A DNA stretch of 50,474 nucleotides from UBA1765 sp045629945 (GTDB taxonomy: Bacteria; Fibrobacterota; Fibrobacteria; Fibrobacterales; Fibrobacteraceae), in the NCBI GenBank assembly GCA_045629945.1, contig JAZQSE010000015.1, positions 1 to 50,474 of the forward strand, given 5' to 3'. Shown piece by piece: positions 1 to 7,074 of this stretch. How positions within the stretch are numbered: position 1 is the stretch's first letter; every line of letters starts with the position of its first letter. The notes below the pieces were generated by a model that was not told where the DNA came from, made no database searches, and saw only the letters and a program-made list of their open reading frames with translations. The position numbers were made by a program, and so were the translations under genes.

Positions 1-430
1 TTGTGGCGTGGTGGAAGCAATCTCCTCACAAGTAACACTTGTTTTTGGATTACTTCGCTACGCTCGTTATGACAAAAACCAAGATCGCCACACTGCGTTC
101 GCGATGACAAGTTGCTAACAGATGGCCGCGTTGTCTTTAAAAAGACTTCTCGCCATAACTTAGTGTTTTTGGGTTTTGCTAAAAATTTCTTCTTTAGAGG
201 GGACCCGGCTCGGTGTTGCGAAGGCCGCACGCTCCCCTCCAAACCTTCCCTTCCTTGGCCGACGCTTTTTCTACTTAATTTAAAGTGTACTTTGATTTTT
301 GAAAATATTGTTTGCTAGGGATTTTTTTTGTTTTGTTTCTCTCGATGACAAGCCTTTTTGCACTTGCTCGCGATTTGTAAATCACGATGAAGTGGGATGA
401 CTGAAGCAATCTACTGGCGTCAATATTTTC
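1..430. repeat. Degenerate interspersed non-coding repeats
   Basis: No convincing gene is present here. The stretch carries several related phrases: GAAGCAATCT occurs near 13 and near 402, ATGACAA near 69, 105 and 346, and short runs rich in CGCTCG or CGCGATG lie between them. This is the look of the interspersed 'cgctcgcgatgacaa' type repeats found between genes in many bacteria. A GC-richer patch at about 198-270 sits in the middle. The repeat family and its boundaries are inferred by eye. Confidence 0.45.
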
Positions 431-439
431 AAAAAAAAA

Positions 440-476
440 GAGCCTGTCAGCTACCGCTGGCAGGTTCTTTTTTTGA
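440..476 (-). terminator. Rho-independent terminator of the lipoprotein gene
   Basis: A 12-bp stem with G-U wobbles and a TACC loop is flanked by an A-run on the left and a T-run on the right. It can therefore work in both directions. It lies directly after the stop of the minus-strand lipoprotein gene and probably also shields it from reads coming out of the repeat region. Confidence 0.9.
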
Positions 477-484
477 AATTTTAA

Positions 485-1369
485 TTAGTATTGAGAAACT
501 TTCAAACTCATAGAGTTGCCATCAGCTCCCTCAAGAGTTAAACAGACTTCATCTCCATTATTAACTTTTGGTCGAGTCATTTGCCAACCACCACAATTTT
601 CAGGAGTTTGAGCCGCTAACGCGGAGCCATTCACTGTAACAGTAACGGTACAAGAACTACTTTGCCAACCATGATCAAAATTTAAGTATGCTTCTGTATA
701 GCCAGATGTTGCAACGACCTTACAGTCTCCACTAGTAAAAGCAACATTAGTTTCTCCAAGAAGATCTGCACCGCCACCAGCAGCTACACTACTTGAACTA
801 GGGGTAACAGCCACACTGCTTGAACTTGGTTTAACAGTTACACTACTTGAACTAGGGGTAACAGCTACACTGCTTGAACTTGGTTTAACAGCTACACTAC
901 TTGAACTTGGAGTTGGTGTAGGTGTAACTGCTACACTACTTGAACTCAAAACAGGACTAACTGCTCCAGGAGGAATATCTACAGAAGAACTAGACTGTGG
1001 AACAGCTCCAGGAGGAACATCTACAACGCTACTAGAAAGTGGAGTTGGAAGAGGGGCTTCTGCAGAACTGGATTCTAGCGGAGTTTCTACAGAGCTAGAA
1101 GATTCTGGTTTTTCATCTTCTTTTTCATCTTCTTTTTCATCATTACTACTGCCACCATTTACACTAGGTAAAGAAGAAGCACACATTGGATCATTTTCAC
1201 AAGCATCAATAGCCTTATCAACTTCGCCATTGATATTTTCTACAAATGTATCCACATACATTTCGTCTAAATCACCAGGTGCTTCAACAGAACCAGAACC
1301 ACAAGCAACAAGACCTGCGCCTATAAGTGTTCCGGCTGTTAAAATTCCTAAAAGCCATTTCTTTTTCAT
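485..1369 (-). CDS. Ser-rich-linker lipoprotein
   Basis: A predicted 294-residue lipoprotein. The N-terminus is MKKKWLLGILTAG followed by a lipobox ending LVAC, so it should be lipidated at that cysteine and sit on the envelope. The start at 1369 was preferred to an in-frame start 17 codons upstream because GAGGT lies nine bases before it and the signal peptide begins there. The middle of the protein is a low-complexity linker of SSSS-V-[AT]-V-[TK]-P units and proline stretches. The last 95 or so residues form a small, probably beta-rich domain with paired cysteines. Poly-serine linkers of this kind are common in secreted Fibrobacter proteins. I do not recognise the C-terminal domain; carbohydrate or surface binding is only a guess. 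Confidence 0.85.
   Translation of the reverse strand: MKKKWLLGILTAGTLIGAGLVACGSGSVEAPGDLDEMYVDTFVENINGEVDKAIDACENDPMCASSLPSVNGGSSNDEKEDEKEDEKPESSSSVETPLESSSAEAPLPTPLSSSVVDVPPGAVPQSSSSVDIPPGAVSPVLSSSSVAVTPTPTPSSSSVAVKPSSSSVAVTPSSSSVTVKPSSSSVAVTPSSSSVAAGGGADLLGETNVAFTSGDCKVVATSGYTEAYLNFDHGWQSSSCTVTVTVNGSALAAQTPENCGGWQMTRPKVNNGDEVCLTLEGADGNSMSLKVSQY
788..895. repeat. 54-bp tandem repeat (two copies) inside the lipoprotein linker
   Basis: Two alternating 27-base units (A at 788-814 and 842-868, B at 815-841 and 869-895) make a 54-base higher-order repeat that is almost identical between copies. It encodes SSSSVAVTP and SSSSVxVKP. Near-identity at the DNA level suggests recent duplication or slippage. 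Confidence 0.9.
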
Positions 1370-1546
1370 AACAATACCTCGTATTGGAAGAAATCTAAAA
1401 AAATATACGATTTTTCGCAACGATTTCTAACACTATTTCACATCTAAAACGCTAAAAATCACGAAATTACGCTTTTTTTTCAAATCTTTTAATCCTTTTT
1501 AATTACTTACATTTAAAATTAACGTTAAAAGACAGAACTAAACTCC

Positions 1547-2338
1547 TTAATTTTGTTCTTCTTCAACTGAAATTTTACGTTGCCCTGTAATAAATTGGTG
1601 AACAAATGGGTTCGTTGTATTCTTAATTTCTTCGACAGTCCCGACTTCAATAATACGCCCTTTGTAAAGCATGGCAATACGGTCAGCCACTTTGAAAGCA
1701 CTAACCATATCGTGTGTAACTACAACAGACGTAACACCGAGTTTACTTTGCATATCAAGAATCAGATCATTGATAACATCACTTGTAATCGGGTCAAGAC
1801 CTGTTGTTGGTTCGTCGTAAAGGAGAATTTCTGGGTTAAGTGCTATAGCTCTTGCAAGGGCTACGCGTTTACGCATACCGCCAGAAAGTTCTGAAGGCAT
1901 TTTAGTTCTAAACTCGGGAACAAGGTTAATCATTTTAAGTTTTTCTGTTACCGTTTCCTGAATTTGTTTTTCACTGAGTTCTGGGTGGTGTTCGCGTAAA
2001 GCAAAGGCAATATTTTCGCCTGTATCCATAGAATCAAAAAGTGCACCCATTTGAAAAAGCATTCCCATTTTACGCCGAATAGTATGCGTATCAAAAAAAT
2101 CCGGGGAACTAATGGTAACTCCATCTACAGTAACCGTTCCATGATCTGGTTGAAGAAGTCCAATCATGTGTTTTAAAATAACTGATTTACCACCTCCGGA
2201 CTGCCCAATAATCACCATTGTTTCACCACGACGAATATCAAGATTTACATCTAAAAGAACATCTTGACGGCCAAAACTTTTTTTAAGACCGCGAAGTTCA
2301 ATCATTACGTCATCAGGATTAATTTTAACATTTGGCAT
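1547..2338 (-). CDS. mlaF: MlaF-type ABC transporter ATPase
   Basis: A 263-residue ATP-binding subunit of the MlaF/Mkl family, expected to power lipid exchange between the inner and outer membranes. Visible motifs are Walker A GQSGGGKS (45-52), a Q-loop at 95-96, signature LSGGM (151-155), Walker B ILLYDE (171-176) followed by PTTGLD, and an H-loop THD. The start at 2338 is preferred over an upstream in-frame start because AGG lies about nine bases before it and the homologous region begins there. The chosen start lies 7 bases beyond the mlaE stop. The MCE-domain partner (MlaD) is not downstream as in many mla operons. The family call is firm; the exact lipid cargo is unknown. Confidence 0.92.
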   Translation of the reverse strand: MPNVKINPDDVMIELRGLKKSFGRQDVLLDVNLDIRRGETMVIIGQSGGGKSVILKHMIGLLQPDHGTVTVDGVTISSPDFFDTHTIRRKMGMLFQMGALFDSMDTGENIAFALREHHPELSEKQIQETVTEKLKMINLVPEFRTKMPSELSGGMRKRVALARAIALNPEILLYDEPTTGLDPITSDVINDLILDMQSKLGVTSVVVTHDMVSAFKVADRIAMLYKGRIIEVGTVEEIKNTTNPFVHQFITGQRKISVEEEQN

Positions 2339-2345
2339 AAGATAC

Positions 2346-3125
2346 CTACTGGAAAAGAAGGGCGGCCATAAAGAAATCCGCAATTAAAATCATTAAGCAA
2401 CTAGCAACAACAACATTCATTGTAGCAACACCAACGCCACGAGCTCCTGCTCCTGCATTAAGACCATGATAAAAACCAAGAACAAAAATAATGGCTCCAA
2501 AAATGAAAGACTTTATAACACCTGCAAATAAATCCATCGTCTGGAAAAGATACTGCATGCCAGTGTAATATGTATAAGTTGTTATATCAAGAGCAAGAAC
2601 ACAAACAATCCAACCACCAATTAAAGCAAGACAATTAGAAATAATTGTTAAACAAGGAACCATGGTCATAAAAGCCAAAAACCTTGGCATGGCTAAATAA
2701 CGGTATGGATCAAGGCCTAAAACAGTGTAAGCATCTAGTTCTTCTTTTTCACGCATTGAACCAATTTCTGCAGCAAGGGCACTCCCGACTCGCCCCGCTA
2801 GAACAAGTGCAGAAAGAATTGGCCCAAGTTCAATTAAAATCATTTTACATGCAGCAGTCCCCACAAATTTATCTGCAACTAAATCCCTAAACTGGAATTC
2901 GGCTTGAATGGTCGCTACCATGCCTGTAAAAATAGAAGTCACAAACAAGAGCGGAATAGAAGACACACCTATTTCAACCATTTGCTTGACAATTAAATTT
3001 GGGTGCTTATAAGCATGCGGAACATAGCGTAAAGTTCGTATAAATATCATTACCACTTCGCCGACATTTTCAATGCCAGTGATAATCAATTTACCTATCC
3101 ACGCTATAAAATTCCGTAAAATCAA
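2346..3125 (-). CDS. mlaE: MlaE-type ABC transporter permease
   Basis: A 259-residue integral membrane permease of the MlaE family. It has the conserved core FVGTAACKMILIELGPI leading into LVLAGRVGSALAAEIGSM, an EELDAYTVLGLDP cytoplasmic motif, and about five hydrophobic segments. It pairs with the ATPase encoded just downstream. The start is read as TTG at 3125, which overlaps the dnaB stop in a TTGA junction, so translation is probably coupled to dnaB. The next methionine is 25 codons later and would remove the N-terminal amphipathic segment. The family is certain; the start is a judgement. Confidence 0.92.
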   Translation of the reverse strand: MILRNFIAWIGKLIITGIENVGEVVMIFIRTLRYVPHAYKHPNLIVKQMVEIGVSSIPLLFVTSIFTGMVATIQAEFQFRDLVADKFVGTAACKMILIELGPILSALVLAGRVGSALAAEIGSMREKEELDAYTVLGLDPYRYLAMPRFLAFMTMVPCLTIISNCLALIGGWIVCVLALDITTYTYYTGMQYLFQTMDLFAGVIKSFIFGAIIFVLGFYHGLNAGAGARGVGVATMNVVVASCLMILIADFFMAALLFQ

Positions 3126-4531
3126 AATCCGTCTCCAACATCATAAGGGTCTGTATTCATATAGCCATCGGCCATATTAAATGTTTCTTCTTCTGCTTGA
3201 TTGTAGAACGCAGTACATTCTTTAATAAATGTCAAGTTAATATCATCTGTAGAACCATTACGATGTTTAGCTACCAAAAGTTGGGCAGAATTATCGCTAC
3301 GTTCTTCATCGTTTTTGGCTCGGTATGATTTTCTATCGACAAACCAAACCATATCAGCATCTTGTTCAATAGAACCAGACTCGCGCAAGTCAGAAAGTAA
3401 TGGTCTATCTCTGCCCTTTTCTTCGGCTTTACGACTTAACTGGGCAAGAGCAATGATTGGAACTCCAACATCTTTTGCTAAGATTTTTAGCCCACGAGAA
3501 ATAGCACCTATAGCAACAGCGCGGTTTTCTTCTTTACCGGTGCGCATCAATTGGAGATAATCTACAATCAACAAATCTAAACCAATTGTTGATTTTAATT
3601 TTCTTGCTTTTGACATCAATTCAGAAAGGCCTAAATCCGAATTATCATCTATGTAAAGTGGAGCATCATTTAATCGTTCGCAAGCATGCCCTATTTTACC
3701 AATATATTCTTGATTCAATTTTCCAGTTCTTAAGTTGTACAAAGGGACTTCTGACTGTATTGAGAGCACTCTCTGTACCAATTGTTCGGCACTCATTTCT
3801 AAACTGAAGAACGCTACTTTTTGATTATACTTTACAGCTGCATTCGCAGCAAGAGTTAAAGCAAAAGCCGTTTTACCCATACCAGGTCTTCCAGCTAAAA
3901 TAATCAAATCTGACTTTTGCAAACCATTTGTCAATTCATCAAGTTTATCAAAGCCAGTTCTAATTCCTGAAATACCTTCTTTTCTTGTTTGGATTTTTTC
4001 TAAAAGCGGAAGCAATACATTCTTAAGAGGTTTAAGACTATCACGCGTTCCCTTTTCTGCTAAAGCAAAAATTTCCGCCTGCGTTTTCTGTAAAACATCT
4101 GAATGATCGGCTGCGGGGTCAAGCGCTGCTTTAATTGTATGATTCGATGATTCTATTAACTTTCGTAAAATTGCTTTTTTAGCCACTAATTCTGCATGGT
4201 ATTCAGCATTTGCTGCAGAAGGCACAGAATCCATGACTTGAAGAATATATTCTTTGCCACCAACCTGAGAAAGTTTACCTTCTTGTTCAAGAAAATTGGT
4301 GAGCGTTACAAAATCAATGGGAGAACTAGCTTCATAAAGTTTACGTAAAGCGCCCCAGATAAATTGATGACGTTTTTGAAAGAAACTATCTTCTTCTAAA
4401 AGAGGCATTATTTCAGAAAGTGTATCCGGATCTTGAATTAAACCGCCTAGCAAATAAACTTCGGCATCCGGGGCTTGTGGCATAGCCCGTCCGGCATATT
4501 GCTGCGTTTCATTATTTTCCATATTTTCCAA
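3122..4531 (-). CDS. dnaB: Replicative DNA helicase DnaB
   Basis: The hexameric helicase that unwinds DNA at the replication fork. Its length (469 residues) is normal. The N-terminal DnaB domain (about 22-125) is followed by the RecA-like ATPase with Walker A GRPGMGKT (214-221), Walker B LLIVDYLQLM, and the DLRESGSIEQDAD motif. No intein is present. The likely start is TTG at 4531, because AGGAG sits six bases before it; the ATG three codons later would be 15 bases away. It lies 54 bases after the UDG-like gene and overlaps mlaE, so it appears to belong to the coaBC-to-mlaF run. Confidence 0.97.
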   Translation of the reverse strand: MENMENNETQQYAGRAMPQAPDAEVYLLGGLIQDPDTLSEIMPLLEEDSFFQKRHQFIWGALRKLYEASSPIDFVTLTNFLEQEGKLSQVGGKEYILQVMDSVPSAANAEYHAELVAKKAILRKLIESSNHTIKAALDPAADHSDVLQKTQAEIFALAEKGTRDSLKPLKNVLLPLLEKIQTRKEGISGIRTGFDKLDELTNGLQKSDLIILAGRPGMGKTAFALTLAANAAVKYNQKVAFFSLEMSAEQLVQRVLSIQSEVPLYNLRTGKLNQEYIGKIGHACERLNDAPLYIDDNSDLGLSELMSKARKLKSTIGLDLLIVDYLQLMRTGKEENRAVAIGAISRGLKILAKDVGVPIIALAQLSRKAEEKGRDRPLLSDLRESGSIEQDADMVWFVDRKSYRAKNDEERSDNSAQLLVAKHRNGSTDDINLTFIKECTAFYNQAEEETFNMADGYMNTDPYDVGDGF

Positions 4532-4585
4532 AATAAACTCCTAAACTCTAAATTTACTTTTCATTTATCACTATGGGACTCTTCT

Positions 4586-5413
4586 TTAATTTTTATTTTC
4601 AAAAAAACCGCATTTAGGAATAAAAATATTCCAAGTTTCTTTTTTTAGAGCCACATTAGAAAGCATTTCTTTAGCGCTATGCAAAACAACCGTTCGAGTT
4701 GAGGAAAATTCTAACGGAAGGCCTGCTAATTGTCGTAAAGATTTATCACGACCAAAAACTTGTCGCATTGCTAATTCACCAAAGACCACTAAAATTTCAG
4801 GTTTTATAAAAAAGAGTTCTTTTTCTAAAATATTTCGCAAAGTTGTATCTAACAAAGGAGAAGGAACTCTATCCGTTAATGATTTATACATATAGTTGAA
4901 ATAACATTCTTCTGAAGGAATAGACAATGCTTTAAACATACGTTCAAGCATTTGCCCAACGGGAGTATTTTGCCAAGTCCCTGAAAAATCTTCTGGCAAC
5001 GGAAAATCTAAAAGGATAAATACTTTAGGAGAAAATTTGCCACACCCTCTAAAAATCTTTTTGCCTTGATACATGGGGTGGTGCTCTATACGCACATAAA
5101 GTTCTTCTAAAGAATTTACACTAGCAAAATCATTTTGCACATTCAATGGTTTTGTCTGTAATGCAGAAAACGAAAGAGGTTCTTGTGTAGAATTTGGCTT
5201 TTGAATTGATGGCTTTTCGGGAACTCTTCTTACAGAAGAAGGAACCTGTAAAACACGTTCTTGAACGACAGGCTTTTCTTCGATAGTTCGTGCAATAGAA
5301 ACATTTGGAATGGTTTTCTTTTTAGGTAAACTCCAAGGCTCGTCAAAAAATATTTCTGCCGTTCCCAATTCTATTTGCGTTTCAAGATAATCCCTAAGTT
5401 CTTCTACATTCAT
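4586..5413 (-). CDS. Uracil-DNA-glycosylase-superfamily-like protein, divergent
   Basis: A 275-residue protein. Residues 1-115 look unstructured and rich in Pro, Ser and Gln. Residues 117-267 resemble the uracil-DNA glycosylase superfamily fold of families 4 and 5: a first-strand motif FILLDFPLPEDF, then TPVGQMLERMFKAL, a YFNYMYKS strand, KPEILVVFGELAMRQVFG, and a terminal LHSAKEML in place of the usual HPxxLL. The CxxC expected for the family-4 iron-sulfur cluster is absent, since only scattered cysteines occur (124, 170, 268). It may have lost or changed activity. The gene overlaps the coaBC stop by 4 bases. The family assignment is moderate and the activity unproven. Confidence 0.7.
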   Translation of the reverse strand: MNVEELRDYLETQIELGTAEIFFDEPWSLPKKKTIPNVSIARTIEEKPVVQERVLQVPSSVRRVPEKPSIQKPNSTQEPLSFSALQTKPLNVQNDFASVNSLEELYVRIEHHPMYQGKKIFRGCGKFSPKVFILLDFPLPEDFSGTWQNTPVGQMLERMFKALSIPSEECYFNYMYKSLTDRVPSPLLDTTLRNILEKELFFIKPEILVVFGELAMRQVFGRDKSLRQLAGLPLEFSSTRTVVLHSAKEMLSNVALKKETWNIFIPKCGFFENKN

Positions 5414-6618
5414 TTAGTTTTTTCCAATTCTAAAAGAGTAAAACGCAAAATACCAAGAGCTAAATCTCGTTTTGAAGCCATTTGCAATTCAGGGACAGCC
5501 CCACCTTTTTCTACTAATGAAAAAGCCACATTATCTTTACCAAAGCCACTTTCTTTTGCCACTGGCATATTTAAAACCAAAAGGTCTGCCCCACTTTTCT
5601 CTAATTTTTCTTTAGCATGTAATTCTGGTTTTTCTGTTTCTAAAGCAAAACCAACAACAACTTGTCCTTTTCTTTTTTGTGCAACCGAACCCCTTAAAAT
5701 ATTGGGGTTTGGGATTAAATCCAAATGAAGTTGACTTCTGCTGTCTTTTATTTTTTCATTTGCTACTTCTGCCGGGCGATAATCAGCGACAGCTGCACAA
5801 TGAACCAAAACATCATAGTCTTTTGCTTGGCTTAAAACGGCTTCATGCATTTCAACAGCACTTCTTACATTAACCACTTTTGAAAAACTAGGAGCAGCAA
5901 CATCCATCGGACCACAAACCATAGTGACATCAAAGCCAGCTTCATAAAAAACGCTTGCAATAGCCGTTGCTGTTTTACCGCTAGAACGATTAGAAATATA
6001 GCGGACCGGATCAATTAATTCTTCTGTTCTGCCGGCTGTAATTAAAACGCGTTTTCCATTTTTACAAGCATTCTTTGTTTCTTTTGCATTTTTTAAGGCA
6101 TTAAGAATTTCTTCTGGTTCTGCCATACGGCCTTCACCAGTTTCGCCACAAGCTAACTCTCCTTTAGGCGATTCTAAAACATGTACACCATTTGCTTTCA
6201 AGCGTTCTAAATTTTGTTGAACAGCAAAAGAAGAATACATAGTAACATTCATTGCCGGAGCAATCCATTTTTCGCCTGCACAAGACATAAAACAAAGCGA
6301 AACAGGGTCATCAGCAATTCCATTTGCAATTTTACCAATTGTATTTGCGGAACAAGGTGCAATTAAATAAAGGTCAGCCCAACGCGGAAAATCAATATGT
6401 TGAAACGGTCTTGCTTCTAAAGTTCCATTTTCCAAGTAAACAGGACATTTAGAAAGCGAAGCAAAGGTCAATGGGGCTACAAATTTTGTGGCAGCAGAAG
6501 TCATCGAGACACGGACTTCAGCTCCTTCCTTCTGTAACAACCTCAATAATGTGCAAGTTTTATAGGCAGCTATTCCACCTGTCACACCTAACAATATCTT
6601 TTTTCCGCATAGATTCAT
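5410..6618 (-). CDS. coaBC: Bifunctional phosphopantothenoylcysteine decarboxylase / phosphopantothenate-cysteine ligase
   Basis: This enzyme makes 4'-phosphopantetheine for coenzyme A, first joining cysteine to phosphopantothenate (CoaB) and then decarboxylating (CoaC). The N-terminal flavoprotein half shows GVTGGIAAYK, APCSANTIGKIANGIADD, the APAMNVTMY motif and the active cysteine in LACGETGEGRM. The C-terminal half shows the Rossmann motif VLITAGRTEELIDPVRYISNRSSGK, followed by KIKD and VVGFALETE. At 402 residues it has the normal fused length. It is the first gene of the minus-strand run, and a terminator of the gene upstream lies between 6658 and 6682, so it needs its own promoter. Confidence 0.97.
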   Translation of the reverse strand: MNLCGKKILLGVTGGIAAYKTCTLLRLLQKEGAEVRVSMTSAATKFVAPLTFASLSKCPVYLENGTLEARPFQHIDFPRWADLYLIAPCSANTIGKIANGIADDPVSLCFMSCAGEKWIAPAMNVTMYSSFAVQQNLERLKANGVHVLESPKGELACGETGEGRMAEPEEILNALKNAKETKNACKNGKRVLITAGRTEELIDPVRYISNRSSGKTATAIASVFYEAGFDVTMVCGPMDVAAPSFSKVVNVRSAVEMHEAVLSQAKDYDVLVHCAAVADYRPAEVANEKIKDSRSQLHLDLIPNPNILRGSVAQKRKGQVVVGFALETEKPELHAKEKLEKSGADLLVLNMPVAKESGFGKDNVAFSLVEKGGAVPELQMASKRDLALGILRFTLLELEKTK

Positions 6619-6650
6619 AAGGACAAAAATAAAAAATAATGACAGCTAAT

Positions 6651-6682
6651 AAAAAAAGAAACCCGGCCTTCAGCCAGATTTC
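6651..6682 (-). terminator. Terminator after the glycyl-radical mini-gene
   Basis: Read on the minus strand, a 10-bp stem with two wobble pairs (6658-6667 with 6673-6682) and a 5-base loop is followed by seven T residues. It separates the 59-codon gene from coaBC. Confidence 0.85.
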
Positions 6683-6709
6683 CTTTTTATGTTACTAATT
6701 CTTTAGTAA

Positions 6710-6889
6710 TTAAGCCGCTTTTTCGTTAGCAACGCTACAACATTCAGAATGTTGGTGTTTCACGCGGTCACGAACTTCAGCCTTTTTACCATCGTTAAAA
6801 CGATCTAATGTGCCTACCAAATAACCAGTAATGCGGCGAATCCTTTCAAAGCGGATTCCTTCACCAATAAGAGTTTCTTGTTTTTCCAT
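6710..6889 (-). CDS. Stand-alone glycyl-radical domain of anaerobic (class III) ribonucleotide reductase
   Basis: A 59-residue protein. Residues 15-45 (ERIRRITGYLVG through RVKH) align by eye with the extreme C-terminus of NrdD, including the RxxGY loop that carries the radical glycine (Gly22 here) and the FNxGKxxEVxxRVKH tail. The 500 or more residues of the NrdD catalytic barrel are missing, and so is the zinc-binding CxxC pair that normally precedes the loop. Two cysteines (50, 51) follow it instead. The start at 6889 has an AGGATGG ribosome site, and an in-frame start 19 codons upstream was rejected. It is a single gene with its own terminator. It could be a spare radical subunit, analogous to GrcA for pyruvate formate-lyase, or a split NrdD subunit. 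Confidence 0.8.
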   Translation of the reverse strand: MEKQETLIGEGIRFERIRRITGYLVGTLDRFNDGKKAEVRDRVKHQHSECCSVANEKAA

Positions 6890-6913
6890 AACACCATCCT
6901 TAAAATGTATAAC

Positions 6914-6961
6914 TACAATATATATTGTTTTTTTAATCTTGGACACCCCAATATATAGAAA
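6914..6961. promoter_or_regulatory. Tandem NrdR-box-like sites
   Basis: Two AT-rich palindromic sites lie 25-72 bases upstream of the start of the glycyl-radical mini-gene. One contains ACAATATATATTGT (6915-6928), the other CAATATATAG (6949-6958). They resemble the NrdR consensus core CwATATATwG and their cores are about 31-33 bases apart, close to the spacing usual for NrdR pairs. NrdR represses ribonucleotide reductase genes. The second site is the better match; the flanking half-sites are degenerate. Confidence 0.45.
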
Positions 6962-7074
6962 AATTTGTTTTTTACAAAAAAATGTATTTTTCTACCATTT
7001 TAAATGTAAAACATTGTTTACTTTTTAAAGATATCCTTGACAAGTTGCATCAAAGATTTTTCTAAAAAAGACAA

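Noticed and set aside
112..318. A 68-codon frame in the repeat region
   Set aside because: It overlaps repeat sequence, has no ribosome site and no protein-like pattern.
786..960. Possible CRISPR array in the regular 27-base repeats
   Set aside because: The units are contiguous without unique spacers and encode an in-frame serine-rich linker.
1370..1420. Upstream in-frame start of the lipoprotein gene
   Set aside because: The internal start has a good GAGGT site and gives a proper lipoprotein signal; the extension would bury it.
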